From positions 37,903-101,902 of the forward strand of contig CACNQJ010000006.1 in the NCBI GenBank assembly GCA_902622575.1: a stretch of 64,000 bases of DNA, read 5' to 3'. The notes under the pieces are model-generated. The model made no database searches and was not told the DNA's origin. It saw only the letters and a list, made by a program, of their open reading frames with translations. Origin of the DNA: an uncultured Bacteroidota bacterium. Its GTDB lineage: Bacteria; Bacteroidota; Bacteroidia; Flavobacteriales; Flavobacteriaceae. Made by a program: the position numbers and the translations under genes. The stretch's first letter is position 1. Each line of letters begins with the position of its first letter. Positions 47,412 to 56,647 of the stretch are shown one piece after another.

Positions 47412-47414
47412 TTT

Positions 47415-47443
47415 TAAAAACCTCCAATAGGGGGTTTTTTTTT
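47415..47443 (+). terminator. Terminator after NTF2-like paralogue B
   Basis: Stem AACCTCC / GGGGGTT (47419-47425, 47430-47436; one G-T pair) with flanking A and T tracts. Confidence 0.82.
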
Positions 47444-47457
47444 ATTAGTTTTAAAAA

Positions 47458-48555
47458 ATGAAAAAATTTATTTTAATACTTACTTTTTGTTTTTCTTGTG
47501 CACAAACAGATGATACGATCAATACTCCAAAAAATATTGATTATGATGTAATCAATATACACCAAACCGATTATGTACCGTGGAGTATTGAATTCATTGA
47601 TAATAAGACCTTTATATATACCGAAAGAAGAGGAAAAATGTTTGTGGTAAATGATAGTAAAGTAATAGAAATATCTAACGTTCCTGATGTGTACTTAAAA
47701 AATCAAGGTGGTTTATTGGATATTGAATTGCATCCAAATTTTGATCAAAATAAAACTATTTTCTTCTCATATTCAAAAGGAAATAAAGAGAATGGAGCAA
47801 ATACTGCAATAGCAAGTGCAAAACTTATAAATAACTCATTGGAAAATATTAAAGTTTTATACCACGGTGAGGAACAGACTAAGTCATCACTTCATTGGGG
47901 ATGTAGGTTACAATTCGATAATGATGGATACTTATTTTTTACGATTGGAGATCGTGGTAATAGAAATAAAAATCCTCAAGACATTACACTGGATGGTGGG
48001 AAAGTTTACAGAATAAAAGAAGATGGGTCGATACCAAATGACAATCCTTTTATAAGTGAAAATGGAGCAAAAACGGCTATTTATTCATATGGCCATAGAA
48101 ACCCACAGGGTATGTTTAAACACCCGAAAACTGGCAAAATATGGACTAATGAACATGGGCCCAGAGGTGGTGATGAAATTAATGTAGTAAGCTCTGGAAG
48201 GAATTATGGGTGGCCAAAAATAACATATGGTATAAACTATAGTGGGACAACCATAACTAATAACAAATCTTTGCCAGGGATGGAACAACCCTTATATTAT
48301 TGGATACCATCAATAGCTCCAAGTGGATTTGCTTACTTGAACTCCGATATTTATTCTGATTGGAAAGGTAGCATTCTAGTTGGTTCATTAAAATACATGT
48401 ATTTGGAAAGGCTAGTTCTCGACAATAATAAAGTTACTTATAGGGAAAAAGTTGCTGAAAATGTAGGAAGAGTTCGTGATGTTAGAGTCAGTCCCGATGG
48501 CTACATATACTTAGCTGTAGATAATAAAGGTATTTTCAAATTGATGCCAAAATAA
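47458..48555 (+). CDS. PQQ-dependent aldose sugar dehydrogenase-like lipoprotein (YliI/sorbosone dehydrogenase family)
   Basis: Exported six-bladed propeller oxidising aldoses with PQQ. Lipobox FCFSC (Cys14). Family motifs: WSIEFIDNKTFIYTERRGKM, GGLLDIELHP, LHWGCRLQFDNDGYLFFTIGDRG (given in parts: LHWGCRLQF, GYLFFTIGDRG), YGHRNPQGM and EHGPRGGDEIN, the last two lining the PQQ/calcium site. 365 residues. Its stop overlaps the uridine kinase start by one base. Confidence 0.9.
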   Translation: MKKFILILTFCFSCAQTDDTINTPKNIDYDVINIHQTDYVPWSIEFIDNKTFIYTERRGKMFVVNDSKVIEISNVPDVYLKNQGGLLDIELHPNFDQNKTIFFSYSKGNKENGANTAIASAKLINNSLENIKVLYHGEEQTKSSLHWGCRLQFDNDGYLFFTIGDRGNRNKNPQDITLDGGKVYRIKEDGSIPNDNPFISENGAKTAIYSYGHRNPQGMFKHPKTGKIWTNEHGPRGGDEINVVSSGRNYGWPKITYGINYSGTTITNNKSLPGMEQPLYYWIPSIAPSGFAYLNSDIYSDWKGSILVGSLKYMYLERLVLDNNKVTYREKVAENVGRVRDVRVSPDGYIYLAVDNKGIFKLMPK

Positions 48556-49169
48556 TGATTATCGTTGCTATTTCAGGGGGAACAGGATCTGGAAAAACAA
48601 CTCTAGCAAAAAAAATAATTAATAGTTACAAGAATTTCAGCGTAAACTATATATCTCTAGATTCTTATTACAAAGATTTTAGCGAATTATCATTCGCTGA
48701 CAGATCAAAAATAAATTTTGATCACCCCAACTCTATAGACTTTGAGTTATTTTATCAACAAATAAGTGATTACATTAATGGAAATAACATCAAAACACCG
48801 ATCTACTCATATAAAAGTCATAAAAGATTAAAAAAAAAGGGTAGTCTAAAGCAGGGAGATTTATTAATTGTTGATGGTATTTTGATTTTGTTAAAAAAAA
48901 GTATTAGAGATTTTTTTGATTTAAGCATATTTTTGAAAGTAAATTCTTCTGAAAGGTTAAGAAGAAGGATTGTTAGGGATATTAATGAGAGAGGAAGAAA
49001 TGAAATTGAAATAAAAAATAGGTTTTACAAAATGATAAAACCGATGCATGATAGGTATGTTAAATCATCAGAAAAATTCGCTGACATCGTTTTGGATGAA
49101 AGCTATGTTTTTGATGACATAAAGATTAGAATTGATCAACTATTAGATGGAAATCATCAAAAAAATTAA
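48555..49169 (+). CDS. udk: Uridine kinase
   Basis: Pyrimidine salvage: phosphorylates uridine and cytidine. Walker A GGTGSGKTT with Lys14; DSYYKD and NFDHPNSIDFELF substrate segments are diagnostic; RRIVRDINERGR is the lid. 204 residues. Translationally coupled to the sugar dehydrogenase (TAATG) and overlapping the FtsB-like gene by 23 bases. Confidence 0.94.
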   Translation: MIIVAISGGTGSGKTTLAKKIINSYKNFSVNYISLDSYYKDFSELSFADRSKINFDHPNSIDFELFYQQISDYINGNNIKTPIYSYKSHKRLKKKGSLKQGDLLIVDGILILLKKSIRDFFDLSIFLKVNSSERLRRRIVRDINERGRNEIEIKNRFYKMIKPMHDRYVKSSEKFADIVLDESYVFDDIKIRIDQLLDGNHQKN

Positions 49170-49458
49170 AAGTTCGAAATTTTTTAAATTAATTAGCAAC
49201 CTTTATGTACTGACATCCATAGTTTTTTTTATATGGATTTTCTTTATTGATTCGAATTCTATTTTAGTCAATTTGAAATTAAAAAAAGAAATAAATGAAT
49301 TGAAAGAAAGAAAATCATTGCTTGAAAAACAAATTAAAATTGACGAGAGTATCATTTCAAACTTAAATAATCCCGACAGTCTTGAAAAATATGCAAGAGA
49401 AAAACTTTATATGAAGAAAGACAATGAAGATATATATATAATTGAGTTTAAAGAATAA
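49147..49458 (+). CDS. Septum formation initiator (FtsB/DivIC-like)
   Basis: A 103-residue bitopic division protein: one transmembrane helix (about 20-40), then a coiled coil (LKLKKEINELKERKSLLEKQ, about 45-65), then LEKYAREKLYMKKDNEDIYII, the conserved C-terminal FtsB/DivIC tail. Its stop and the parA start share a base. Confidence 0.88.
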   Translation: MEIIKKIKSSKFFKLISNLYVLTSIVFFIWIFFIDSNSILVNLKLKKEINELKERKSLLEKQIKIDESIISNLNNPDSLEKYAREKLYMKKDNEDIYIIEFKE

Positions 49459-50219
49459 TGGGTAAAGTAATTTCAGTTTCTAATCAAAAGGGTGGTGTAG
49501 GAAAAACTACCACATCATTAAGCTTAGCTGCATCATTAGGCGTTCTTGAAAAAAATGTACTGTTAATTGATGCTGATCCTCAGGGAAATGCAACCTCAGG
49601 AATTGGTATTAAAACAGAGGACTTTAACAAGTCATCATATGATGTATTATTAAATCAATGTGAAATCAGTGAATCAATTTTAAAAACAAAGAGTCCTAAT
49701 CTGGATATCATTCCTGCAAATATTGATTTAGTTGCTGTTGAAATTGAACTAGTTGACACAGAGAAGAGAGAATACATGCTGAGCAGAATGATTCATAAAA
49801 TCAAGGATGAATATGACTTTATAATAATAGACTGCCCTCCTTCCTTGGGTTTAATTACCATGAATGCATTGACAGCATCAAATTCTGTAATAATACCAAT
49901 ACAATGTGAATATTATGCATTAGAGGGTTTAGGTAAACTTTTAAATACAATTAAAGGAATACAGAAAGTTCATAATGATAAACTTGAAATTGAAGGAATA
50001 TTGCTTACTATGTTTGATTCAAGACTAAGACTTTCAAATCAAGTTAAAGACGATGTCAAAAAACATTTTAGTGATATGGTTTTTTCAACAATTATTCCTA
50101 GAAATGTTAGTCTTGGTGAAGCTCCTAGTCATGGTGAAAGTATTATTGTATACAATTCTACTAGCAAAGGGTCTAAAAGTTATATTAAATTTGCTCAGGA
50201 GGTAATAAATTTAAATTAG
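49458..50219 (+). CDS. parA: Chromosome-partitioning ATPase ParA/Soj
   Basis: Deviant Walker A KGGVGKTTT (11-19, signature Lys11 and Lys16), DADPQGNATSG, and Walker B DCPPSLGLITMNAL. 253 residues, the chromosomal (short) ParA class without an N-terminal HTH. Followed directly by parB. Confidence 0.96.
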   Translation: MGKVISVSNQKGGVGKTTTSLSLAASLGVLEKNVLLIDADPQGNATSGIGIKTEDFNKSSYDVLLNQCEISESILKTKSPNLDIIPANIDLVAVEIELVDTEKREYMLSRMIHKIKDEYDFIIIDCPPSLGLITMNALTASNSVIIPIQCEYYALEGLGKLLNTIKGIQKVHNDKLEIEGILLTMFDSRLRLSNQVKDDVKKHFSDMVFSTIIPRNVSLGEAPSHGESIIVYNSTSKGSKSYIKFAQEVINLN

Positions 50220-50220
50220 T

Positions 50221-51084
50221 TTGGCAAAAGCATATAAAAAAAGAGTATTGGGTCGGGGTTTATCAGCTATTCTAAATGATAACAAAAAAAAAGTAGATAC
50301 AAATCTTTCATCTACAAATTTTAATGATATTGATATTAATTCAATTGAGTTAAACCCATATCAACCACGAACAAATTTCAACCAAAAAGATATTGATGAA
50401 TTAGCCTCATCAATAAAAGAATTAGGTTTAATTCAACCCATAACCGTAAAGGTCATGGATGGCAACTATGAATTAATTTCAGGTGAAAGGAGATTAAGAG
50501 CCTTCAAGCAATTAGGCATTAGAACGATTCCAGCCTACATCAGGGAAACTGATGATCAAACCACCTTGGAAATGGCCCTTGTAGAAAACATACAAAGAAA
50601 AGATTTAGATCCAATTGAAATTGCTATTTCTTATGATCGCTTAATTAATGAATTAAATATTTCGCAAAAGGAAATGAGCAAAAGAGTTGGAAAAGATAGG
50701 TCAACAATTGCTAATTACATTAGATTACTAAAATTAGATCCAATTATTCAAAGTGGAATTAGGGACAATTTCATTAGCATGGGTCATGGCCGATGTCTTA
50801 TAAATATTGATTCAACAGAAAAACAACTCTTTATTTATGAAAAGATCTTAAAAAATAACCTTTCCGTCAGGCAAACTGAAAAGATTGTTAAAGATCTAAG
50901 CAGCAAAAAAACAAAAAAAGAAGTTGTAAGAGATAAAAACCTGACAAAAAAAATAAAATTATTAGAGAATAAATATAAGCTACATATTGATTTAAAACTT
51001 AATAAAAAAATAGGTTCACTAAGCTTTAAATTCAATAGTAAAAAGGAGTTAAATGATTTAATTGATAAATTAAATGACCAATAA
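50221..51084 (+). CDS. parB: Chromosome-partitioning protein ParB/Spo0J
   Basis: CTP-dependent DNA clamp loading at parS. TTG start giving MAKAYKKRVLGRGLSAILND, the standard opening. ParB N-terminal domain with SGERRLRAFKQLG (GERR 88-91) and NIQRKDLDPIE, then an HTH (about 145-175, QKEMSKRVGKDRSTIANYIRLL region) and a short dimer domain. 287 residues. I found no TGTTTCACGTGAAACA-type parS site in this window. Confidence 0.95.
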   Translation: MAKAYKKRVLGRGLSAILNDNKKKVDTNLSSTNFNDIDINSIELNPYQPRTNFNQKDIDELASSIKELGLIQPITVKVMDGNYELISGERRLRAFKQLGIRTIPAYIRETDDQTTLEMALVENIQRKDLDPIEIAISYDRLINELNISQKEMSKRVGKDRSTIANYIRLLKLDPIIQSGIRDNFISMGHGRCLINIDSTEKQLFIYEKILKNNLSVRQTEKIVKDLSSKKTKKEVVRDKNLTKKIKLLENKYKLHIDLKLNKKIGSLSFKFNSKKELNDLIDKLNDQ

Positions 51085-51607
51085 TTTTTTTTCATTACTA
51101 TTATTATTTTTCATTTCAAATAATCTGATTTTTTCACAAGAAAAAGACCAAAAAAAAGAGATTGATATATTAAGACCATCAAAAGCTGCATTTTACTCAG
51201 CAGTACTCCCAGGTCTTGGTCAGGTATATAATAAAAAAGCATGGAAAGTACCTATTGTTTATGCAGCAATTGGTGTTTCAGCTTATGCGTATGACTTCAA
51301 CAAGAAAAAATTCTGGTCATACAGAGATGCATATAAACGAAGAAAAGCAGGTTTTACTGATGATCAATTTCAGGGTATAATAATTAATGATGATAGACTT
51401 CTAGATGGTCAAGATTTTCATAAAAAATATAAAGATTTATCTATGGTATTTCTTGTAGGTTTTTATTTTTTAAATATTTTAGATGCTAACATAGATGCAC
51501 ACCTCTTAGATTTTAATGTTGATGAAGATTTATCATTTCAACCGTATTTTGAAAATGATCATTTTTTCAACTCAAATGTTGGATTAAAAATTAAAATTAA
51601 TTTATAG
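51074..51607 (+). CDS. DUF5683 protein
   Basis: A 177-residue exported or membrane protein with a signal peptide (to about residue 21), the DUF5683 core RPSKAAFYSAVLPGLGQVYNKKAWKVPIVYAAIG (in two parts: SKAAFYSAVLPGLGQVYNK and KAWKVPIVYAAIG) and two hydrophobic helices. Its place between parB and dapB is conserved in Flavobacteriia. Function unknown. Overlaps parB by 11 bases. Confidence 0.86.
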   Translation: MTNNFFSLLLLFFISNNLIFSQEKDQKKEIDILRPSKAAFYSAVLPGLGQVYNKKAWKVPIVYAAIGVSAYAYDFNKKKFWSYRDAYKRRKAGFTDDQFQGIIINDDRLLDGQDFHKKYKDLSMVFLVGFYFLNILDANIDAHLLDFNVDEDLSFQPYFENDHFFNSNVGLKIKINL

Positions 51608-51608
51608 A

Positions 51609-52322
51609 ATGAATGTTGCAATAATTGGTTATGGTAAAATGGGTAAAGAAATTGAAAAAATTTTAGTTACCAGAGGGCATAATATCAGCGCAATTATTGA
51701 TCGTTATGATGATACGAATTTTAATAACGCAGAGGTTGCAATTATTTTTACACCACCAGAAGTAACATATCAACAGATTAAAAACTGTCTTGAAAAAAAT
51801 ATCAAAGTGATATGTGGATCTACTGGTTGGACCAAACATCTAGATGATGTAAAGAATTACTGCAAAGAGTCTGATGGTGCTTTTCTATACTCTCCTAATT
51901 TCAGTATTGGAGTTAATCTTTTTTATAAACTAAATGATTATTTAAATTCAATAATGATCGATCATAAAGATTTCAAAACAAGCATTCTTGAAAAACATCA
52001 CGCTGGAAAAGAAGATAAACCTAGTGGTACAGCAATTAAAATTGCTGAAGATATTATTAAAAAATCTGATTATAATAGCTGGACACTGGATAAAGTAGAA
52101 AATAATAAACGTTTGAAAATTAGATCCGAACGTAAAGGAGATGAAAAAGGTCATCACAGTGTTATACATACATCTGAGCATGATATAATTAGAATAAGTC
52201 ATACAGCTAGGTCAAGGTATGGTTTTGCGCTAGGTGCTGTGATTTCTGCAGAGTTTTTAATGACAAAAAAAGGTATTTATGGTATTGATGATGTAATATT
52301 TAACATAAAAAAAGAATTATGA
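51609..52322 (+). CDS. dapB: 4-hydroxy-tetrahydrodipicolinate reductase
   Basis: Lysine/diaminopimelate pathway reductase. Rossmann motif IIGYGKMG (7-12), catalytic HH pair His130-His131 and Lys134 in EKHHAGKEDKPSGTA. 237 residues, slightly short as in Bacteroidota. Overlaps lepB by 4 bases. Confidence 0.94.
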   Translation: MNVAIIGYGKMGKEIEKILVTRGHNISAIIDRYDDTNFNNAEVAIIFTPPEVTYQQIKNCLEKNIKVICGSTGWTKHLDDVKNYCKESDGAFLYSPNFSIGVNLFYKLNDYLNSIMIDHKDFKTSILEKHHAGKEDKPSGTAIKIAEDIIKKSDYNSWTLDKVENNKRLKIRSERKGDEKGHHSVIHTSEHDIIRISHTARSRYGFALGAVISAEFLMTKKGIYGIDDVIFNIKKEL

Positions 52323-54022
52323 CTTGGACTGAGTGGTTTATATTTTATGTTGTAATACAACTAATACATTCCTTAGCTACATGGAAACTATATAAGAAAG
52401 CTGGATTTAATCCTGTAGCTTCAATAATCCCATTATACAATAGTTTGGTTTTAATGAAAATTATCAGAAGACCTTGGTGGTGGGTTATTTTATTATTTAT
52501 TCCAATTATAAATCTTTTAATTTTTCCAGTAGTTTGGATCGAAACAGCTAGAAGCTTTGGTAGAAATTCTACAGCTGATACTTTTAAAGTTATTTTTTCT
52601 CTTGGTCTTTATATATTTTTAATTAATTATGATAAAAAATCAAGTTACATTGCTGACAGGGATCTAACACAAAAAGGTGGATTTGAAGAATGGTTAAGCT
52701 CAATTGTTTTTGCAGTTATTTTAGCCACTGTAGTTCATACATATTTCATACAACCATTTATTATTCCAACTGGCTCATTAGAAAGAACACTTCTTGTAGG
52801 AGATTTTCTTTTTGTTAGTAAGTATCATTATGGTGCCAGAATTCCAAAAACAGTTGTTTCTTTTCCAATGGTACATGATACAATTGTTGGAACGGGCATT
52901 AGGTCCTACCTCAATAAGCCACAACTACCTTACTTAAGATTACCAAAACTGCAGAAAATTAAACGAAATGACATAGTTACGTTTAACTGGCCAGCTGATA
53001 CGGTTAGACAGTTTTTTGTTAGAGAAAAAGGAGTTAAAAAACCTATTGATAAAAAATCTAACTATGTTAAAAGATGTGTTGGAATTCCAGGTGATACACT
53101 CGAAATTGTAAATGGAGAATTAAGAATAAATGGAGTAAAAAGTATTTTACCATACAGAGCAAAACCTTTATTTAAATATACGGCTTACAATGCTGAAGGA
53201 ATTTCAAGTCAAAAACTTAATCGATTGGGGTTGTATGATTTCCAAAGAAAGTTTAGGATTGGAAATATAAATCAAAAATCATTCGATGATATTAAAACAC
53301 ATATTTTAGCTATCGTAAACAACAGCGCAGAAAATTTTACCATACTCACAAATTCAAAAGGTATACCTACTGATAAAATTAGAAGAAACCGATTGACAGT
53401 ATCTGAACTAACCGAAAGGGAGAAGAAACTAACACTTACTGAAATAGATTTTAAAAATATACAAGACAGTAACGTAGTTGACAGTATTGTCAGAGACTAT
53501 AAGAAAACTAAATCCTACAACACTGCCTTTTTCCCAAATAACATAACTTTTGATTGGAATGAGGATAATTATGGACCTATAGTTATACCCGAAAAGAACC
53601 AATCAGTGAGTTTAAATCTATCAAATCTTCCACTATATAAAAAAATAATAAAAGATTATGAGAAGAATACAATAGAAATAAATAACAATAGCATTCTTAT
53701 AAATGGTAAAGAAGAAGATAGTTACAAATTTAAAATGGATTATTATTGGATGATGGGAGATAATAGGAATGGATCAGAGGATAGTAGAATGTGGGGTTTT
53801 GTTCCTGAAGATCACATTGTTGGAAAACCAATCTTTATATGGATGAGCATCGATGGTATCAATGATGGAATTAAAAACTGGAAAATTAGATGGAATAGAG
53901 TTTTCACTACAATCCACGAAGATGGAGAACCAAAGTCATATTTTTTACATTTTATCGTTTTTGGTTTGATTTTATGGTTATTCAATAAATACTTATTGAA
54001 CAAACTAATAAAAAATGCTTAA
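52319..54022 (+). CDS. lepB: Signal peptidase I, large Bacteroidota form
   Basis: Inner-membrane protease removing signal peptides from secreted proteins. N-terminal helices (about 1-105, DUF5684-like) anchor it, then a further helix at 127-146 precedes the catalytic serine: IPTGSLERTLLVGD with Ser153. The Lys base is Lys251 in YVKRCVGIPGDTLEI. GDNRNGSEDSRMWGFVPE near residue 480 is box E. At 567 residues it carries an insertion of about 200 residues between the Lys motif and box E, common in this class. Neighbours dapB and wbqC overlap it. Confidence 0.93.
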   Translation: MTWTEWFIFYVVIQLIHSLATWKLYKKAGFNPVASIIPLYNSLVLMKIIRRPWWWVILLFIPIINLLIFPVVWIETARSFGRNSTADTFKVIFSLGLYIFLINYDKKSSYIADRDLTQKGGFEEWLSSIVFAVILATVVHTYFIQPFIIPTGSLERTLLVGDFLFVSKYHYGARIPKTVVSFPMVHDTIVGTGIRSYLNKPQLPYLRLPKLQKIKRNDIVTFNWPADTVRQFFVREKGVKKPIDKKSNYVKRCVGIPGDTLEIVNGELRINGVKSILPYRAKPLFKYTAYNAEGISSQKLNRLGLYDFQRKFRIGNINQKSFDDIKTHILAIVNNSAENFTILTNSKGIPTDKIRRNRLTVSELTEREKKLTLTEIDFKNIQDSNVVDSIVRDYKKTKSYNTAFFPNNITFDWNEDNYGPIVIPEKNQSVSLNLSNLPLYKKIIKDYEKNTIEINNNSILINGKEEDSYKFKMDYYWMMGDNRNGSEDSRMWGFVPEDHIVGKPIFIWMSIDGINDGIKNWKIRWNRVFTTIHEDGEPKSYFLHFIVFGLILWLFNKYLLNKLIKNA

Positions 54023-54614
54023 GCTATTAGAACCAACCTATTTCCCGCCAGTTTCACACTGGAAATACATTAAATCACCTAATTTAATTTGGTCAATAAA
54101 ATCAAGATACAATAAGCAGACATTAACAAACAGAACTTACATTGATTCTGCAAATGGTGAGCTAATGCTGACAGTGCCAATTAAGCACTCAGGGAAAAAC
54201 GAACCAAGACTTTACTCAGATATAAAAATTGATACGAACTCTAATTGGAAAAAAAATCATTTTAAATCTATAAAGATATGTTATCAATCATCTCCTTTTT
54301 TTGAATTTTACGAGGATGATTTGATTAATTTTTTTTACCATGAATATGAAAATTTATCTGATTTGAACTTAGCTTCTATAAAATTAGTTAGCGGATGGCT
54401 TGGTATTAAAATGCCAGAGGATATTTATGATAAGCACAGATTTTTAGATATAAAAGTTAATGATTTATCAAATTTATCTAATACTAAAAGATCAGAATAT
54501 CCAAAACAAAAAAAATACAGTCAAACATTTGAAAATGATAATGGTTTTATCAGAGATCTTAGTATAATTGATCTGATATTTAGTTGTGGACCTAATTCGT
54601 TAAATTATTTTTAA
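54015..54614 (+). CDS. WbqC-family protein
   Basis: A 199-residue cytosolic protein of the WbqC family: LEPTYFPPVSHWKYI start, TNRTYIDSANGELMLTVPI, and NHFKSIKICYQSSPFFEFYED. Family members are linked to polysaccharide or glycine-conjugate biosynthesis, without an agreed reaction. Overlaps lepB by 8 bases; its stop is 3 bases from the RNase P RNA. Confidence 0.88.
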   Translation: MLKLLEPTYFPPVSHWKYIKSPNLIWSIKSRYNKQTLTNRTYIDSANGELMLTVPIKHSGKNEPRLYSDIKIDTNSNWKKNHFKSIKICYQSSPFFEFYEDDLINFFYHEYENLSDLNLASIKLVSGWLGIKMPEDIYDKHRFLDIKVNDLSNLSNTKRSEYPKQKKYSQTFENDNGFIRDLSIIDLIFSCGPNSLNYF

Positions 54615-54616
54615 AA

Positions 54617-54898
54617 AAGGCAGGCCTGTAAGCCGGATTCTGTCGTGCCTTATCATTTATCTTGATGGAATATTACTATTACATTCTAACCGCCTACCCA
54701 TCAACGTTGGACGAGCAATCCTTATAGTTGATATACTTGGCGTTTCACCTTACAGAGTTTACATGATTTCACTACAGCCTAACTGTACATTCTTTCTGTT
54801 GCACTTTTCCTACTATAAATAGCGACGGGTGTTACCCGCTGTAATGCTCTTTGGTGTCCGGACTTTCCTCTTTAAAAAGCGATAAGGTAGCCTGCCGC
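54617..54898 (-). ncRNA. rnpB: RNase P RNA (bacterial class A)
   Basis: The catalytic RNA that matures tRNA 5' ends. On the minus strand the 5' part has GAGGAAAGTCCGGACACC, the conserved P4/J region, and the 3' part has ACAGAATCCGGCTTACAGGC. The outer helix P1 pairs GGCAGGC (54896-54890) with GCCTGCC (54625-54619), and a T tract follows. At about 280 nt it is short for a class A RNA, so some peripheral helices are reduced. Its promoter box is 54901-54908. Confidence 0.96.
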
Positions 54899-54900
54899 AA

Positions 54901-54908
54901 CAAATTTA
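54901..54908 (-). promoter_or_regulatory. -7 box of rnpB
   Basis: TAAATTTG on the minus strand, ending 1-5 bases before the P1 helix begins. A TTG lies 21 bases further upstream. This is a useful yardstick for where transcription starts after such boxes. Confidence 0.65.
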
Positions 54909-54951
54909 ATATATTTTGAATATTATTTTCAATATTATCAATAAGCTCGAT

Positions 54952-54959
54952 TATATTTG
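54952..54959 (+). promoter_or_regulatory. -7 box abutting dnaX start
   Basis: TATATTTG (TAnnTTTG) 5 bases before the dnaX ATG. Confidence 0.45.
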
Positions 54960-54964
54960 TAGAA

Positions 54965-56647
54965 ATGAAAGATTTTGTAGTCTCTTCACTAAAATATAGA
55001 CCAAAAAGTTTTGAAACTGTTATTGGGCAAAATAATGTTACCAAAACTCTAAAAAACTCAATTACAGAGAATAAAATTCCATCAGCGATTCTTTTTTGTG
55101 GTCCAAGGGGTGTAGGTAAAACCTCTTGTGCCCGAATATATGCAAAAGAAATTAACAAATCCTCAATCGATAATATAGATTCACATGACCTATCGTTTAA
55201 TGTTTTTGAATTAGATGCTGCATCTAATAGAGGTATAGAGGAAATGAAAAATCTTATTGATAAAGTTAGAGTACCCCCCCAGATTGGGAAGTATAAAGTT
55301 TATATTATTGATGAGGTTCATATGCTTACCCCACAAGCAATGAATGCATTTTTAAAAACGCTAGAAGAACCTCCAAAACACATTGTCTTTGTTCTAGCCA
55401 CTACAGAGAAAAATAAAATACTTCCTACCATTTTATCAAGGTGCCAGATTTACGATTTTAATAGAATTAATGAAACAGAAATAGCGAATGCATTAATTAA
55501 TATATGTAATCAAGAAAACTTCAAATTTGATGAGCAGGCAATATCCATAATAGCCAGAAAATCTGATGGATCATTAAGAGATTCTTTAACAATTTTAGAT
55601 AGGATTGTAAGCTTTACAAATAAAAATATAACAATTGAAAAAACCTCAGAACTACTTAACGTACTGGATAATGAATCTTTTTTAAATCTTTCTGAAAATA
55701 TTATTAACAATAATCTAATAGAAGTTTTAATTCAATTTAATCAAATATGTGACAGAGGTTATAATGAAAAAGAATTTTTGTCAGGATTAGCTAATCATTT
55801 TCGAAATATTCTTGTTGCACAGTCACAAGAATCCCATCATATATTTGATTTTAATAAAAATTTACTTGAATCATTCATAAATCAAGGAAAGTTAATTAAC
55901 CAACATTTTTTAGTTGAAAAAATCAGTGTAATTGAAAATGCAATTTTCAAATATAATCAAGTAGAAAACAAAAAAATGCTTGTTGAAATTACCTTAATGA
56001 AAATTTCTAAGAGTGTTGATGATGGAAAAAAACCAGCAGAAGAAATTCAAAAAAAAAAAGTTGATTTAAACATTGATAAACATAAGATTTTAAAACAGAG
56101 CACTAACAATACAAACATTCAGAAAGAAGAAAAAAAAGATGATAATAAAGAACCTTACCAAACTGATGATATTAAAAAAACAGTACAAAACGAGATTAGT
56201 GCTTTATCATTGTCAAGTATAAAACTTAAAAAAGAAGTTTTAAATACAAAAGATAAAGAAACTGAAAAGGAGGATAAATTAAGTAATGAATTTGATATTA
56301 AGAAACTAAAAATTAAATGGCTTGAATATTCAAAAAAAGTTTCTGAAAATGGTAATAATAGCTTATCCAGCCTCTTGGAAATCAGTAATCCTGTTATTTT
56401 TCAAAAAAATAAAATTATATATACTGTTCCCTCAAAAAGCAATAAAAAGGAAATTGATAATGATAGAGAAAATATCTTAAAGTTTCTCAAAAAAGAGCTT
56501 ATGAATGACATTATAATTTTGGAAATAGTTGTTGACAAGAGTACTGGAAAGGAATATTATTCAACCCCTCAAGAAAAATTTGATAAACTAAATAAAATTA
56601 ATCCTCTTCTTGATCAGTTTAAAAAAGATCTCAAATTAGATCTTTAA
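54965..56647 (+). CDS. dnaX: DNA polymerase III subunit gamma/tau
   Basis: Clamp-loader ATPase. Walker A GPRGVGKT (46-53), Walker B IDEVHML, sensor-1 LATTEKNKILPTILSRCQ (arginine finger SRC). The zinc-binding cysteine cluster of most DnaX proteins is missing between Walker A and ELDAASNRG; the same is true, from memory, of other Flavobacteriia. The C-terminal 200 residues are a Lys/Glu-rich linker and a short tau domain. 560 residues. Overlaps ppx at the 3' ends by 17 bases. Confidence 0.95.
   Translation: MKDFVVSSLKYRPKSFETVIGQNNVTKTLKNSITENKIPSAILFCGPRGVGKTSCARIYAKEINKSSIDNIDSHDLSFNVFELDAASNRGIEEMKNLIDKVRVPPQIGKYKVYIIDEVHMLTPQAMNAFLKTLEEPPKHIVFVLATTEKNKILPTILSRCQIYDFNRINETEIANALINICNQENFKFDEQAISIIARKSDGSLRDSLTILDRIVSFTNKNITIEKTSELLNVLDNESFLNLSENIINNNLIEVLIQFNQICDRGYNEKEFLSGLANHFRNILVAQSQESHHIFDFNKNLLESFINQGKLINQHFLVEKISVIENAIFKYNQVENKKMLVEITLMKISKSVDDGKKPAEEIQKKKVDLNIDKHKILKQSTNNTNIQKEEKKDDNKEPYQTDDIKKTVQNEISALSLSSIKLKKEVLNTKDKETEKEDKLSNEFDIKKLKIKWLEYSKKVSENGNNSLSSLLEISNPVIFQKNKIIYTVPSKSNKKEIDNDRENILKFLKKELMNDIIILEIVVDKSTGKEYYSTPQEKFDKLNKINPLLDQFKKDLKLDL

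Noticed and set aside
52319..54022. Signal peptidase insertion as a foreign domain
   Set aside because: Large insertions between the Lys motif and box E are common in Bacteroidota LepB.
54832..55158. Minus-strand open frame of 108 codons at the rnpB/dnaX border
   Set aside because: It overlaps the RNase P RNA core and dnaX antisense; a shadow frame.
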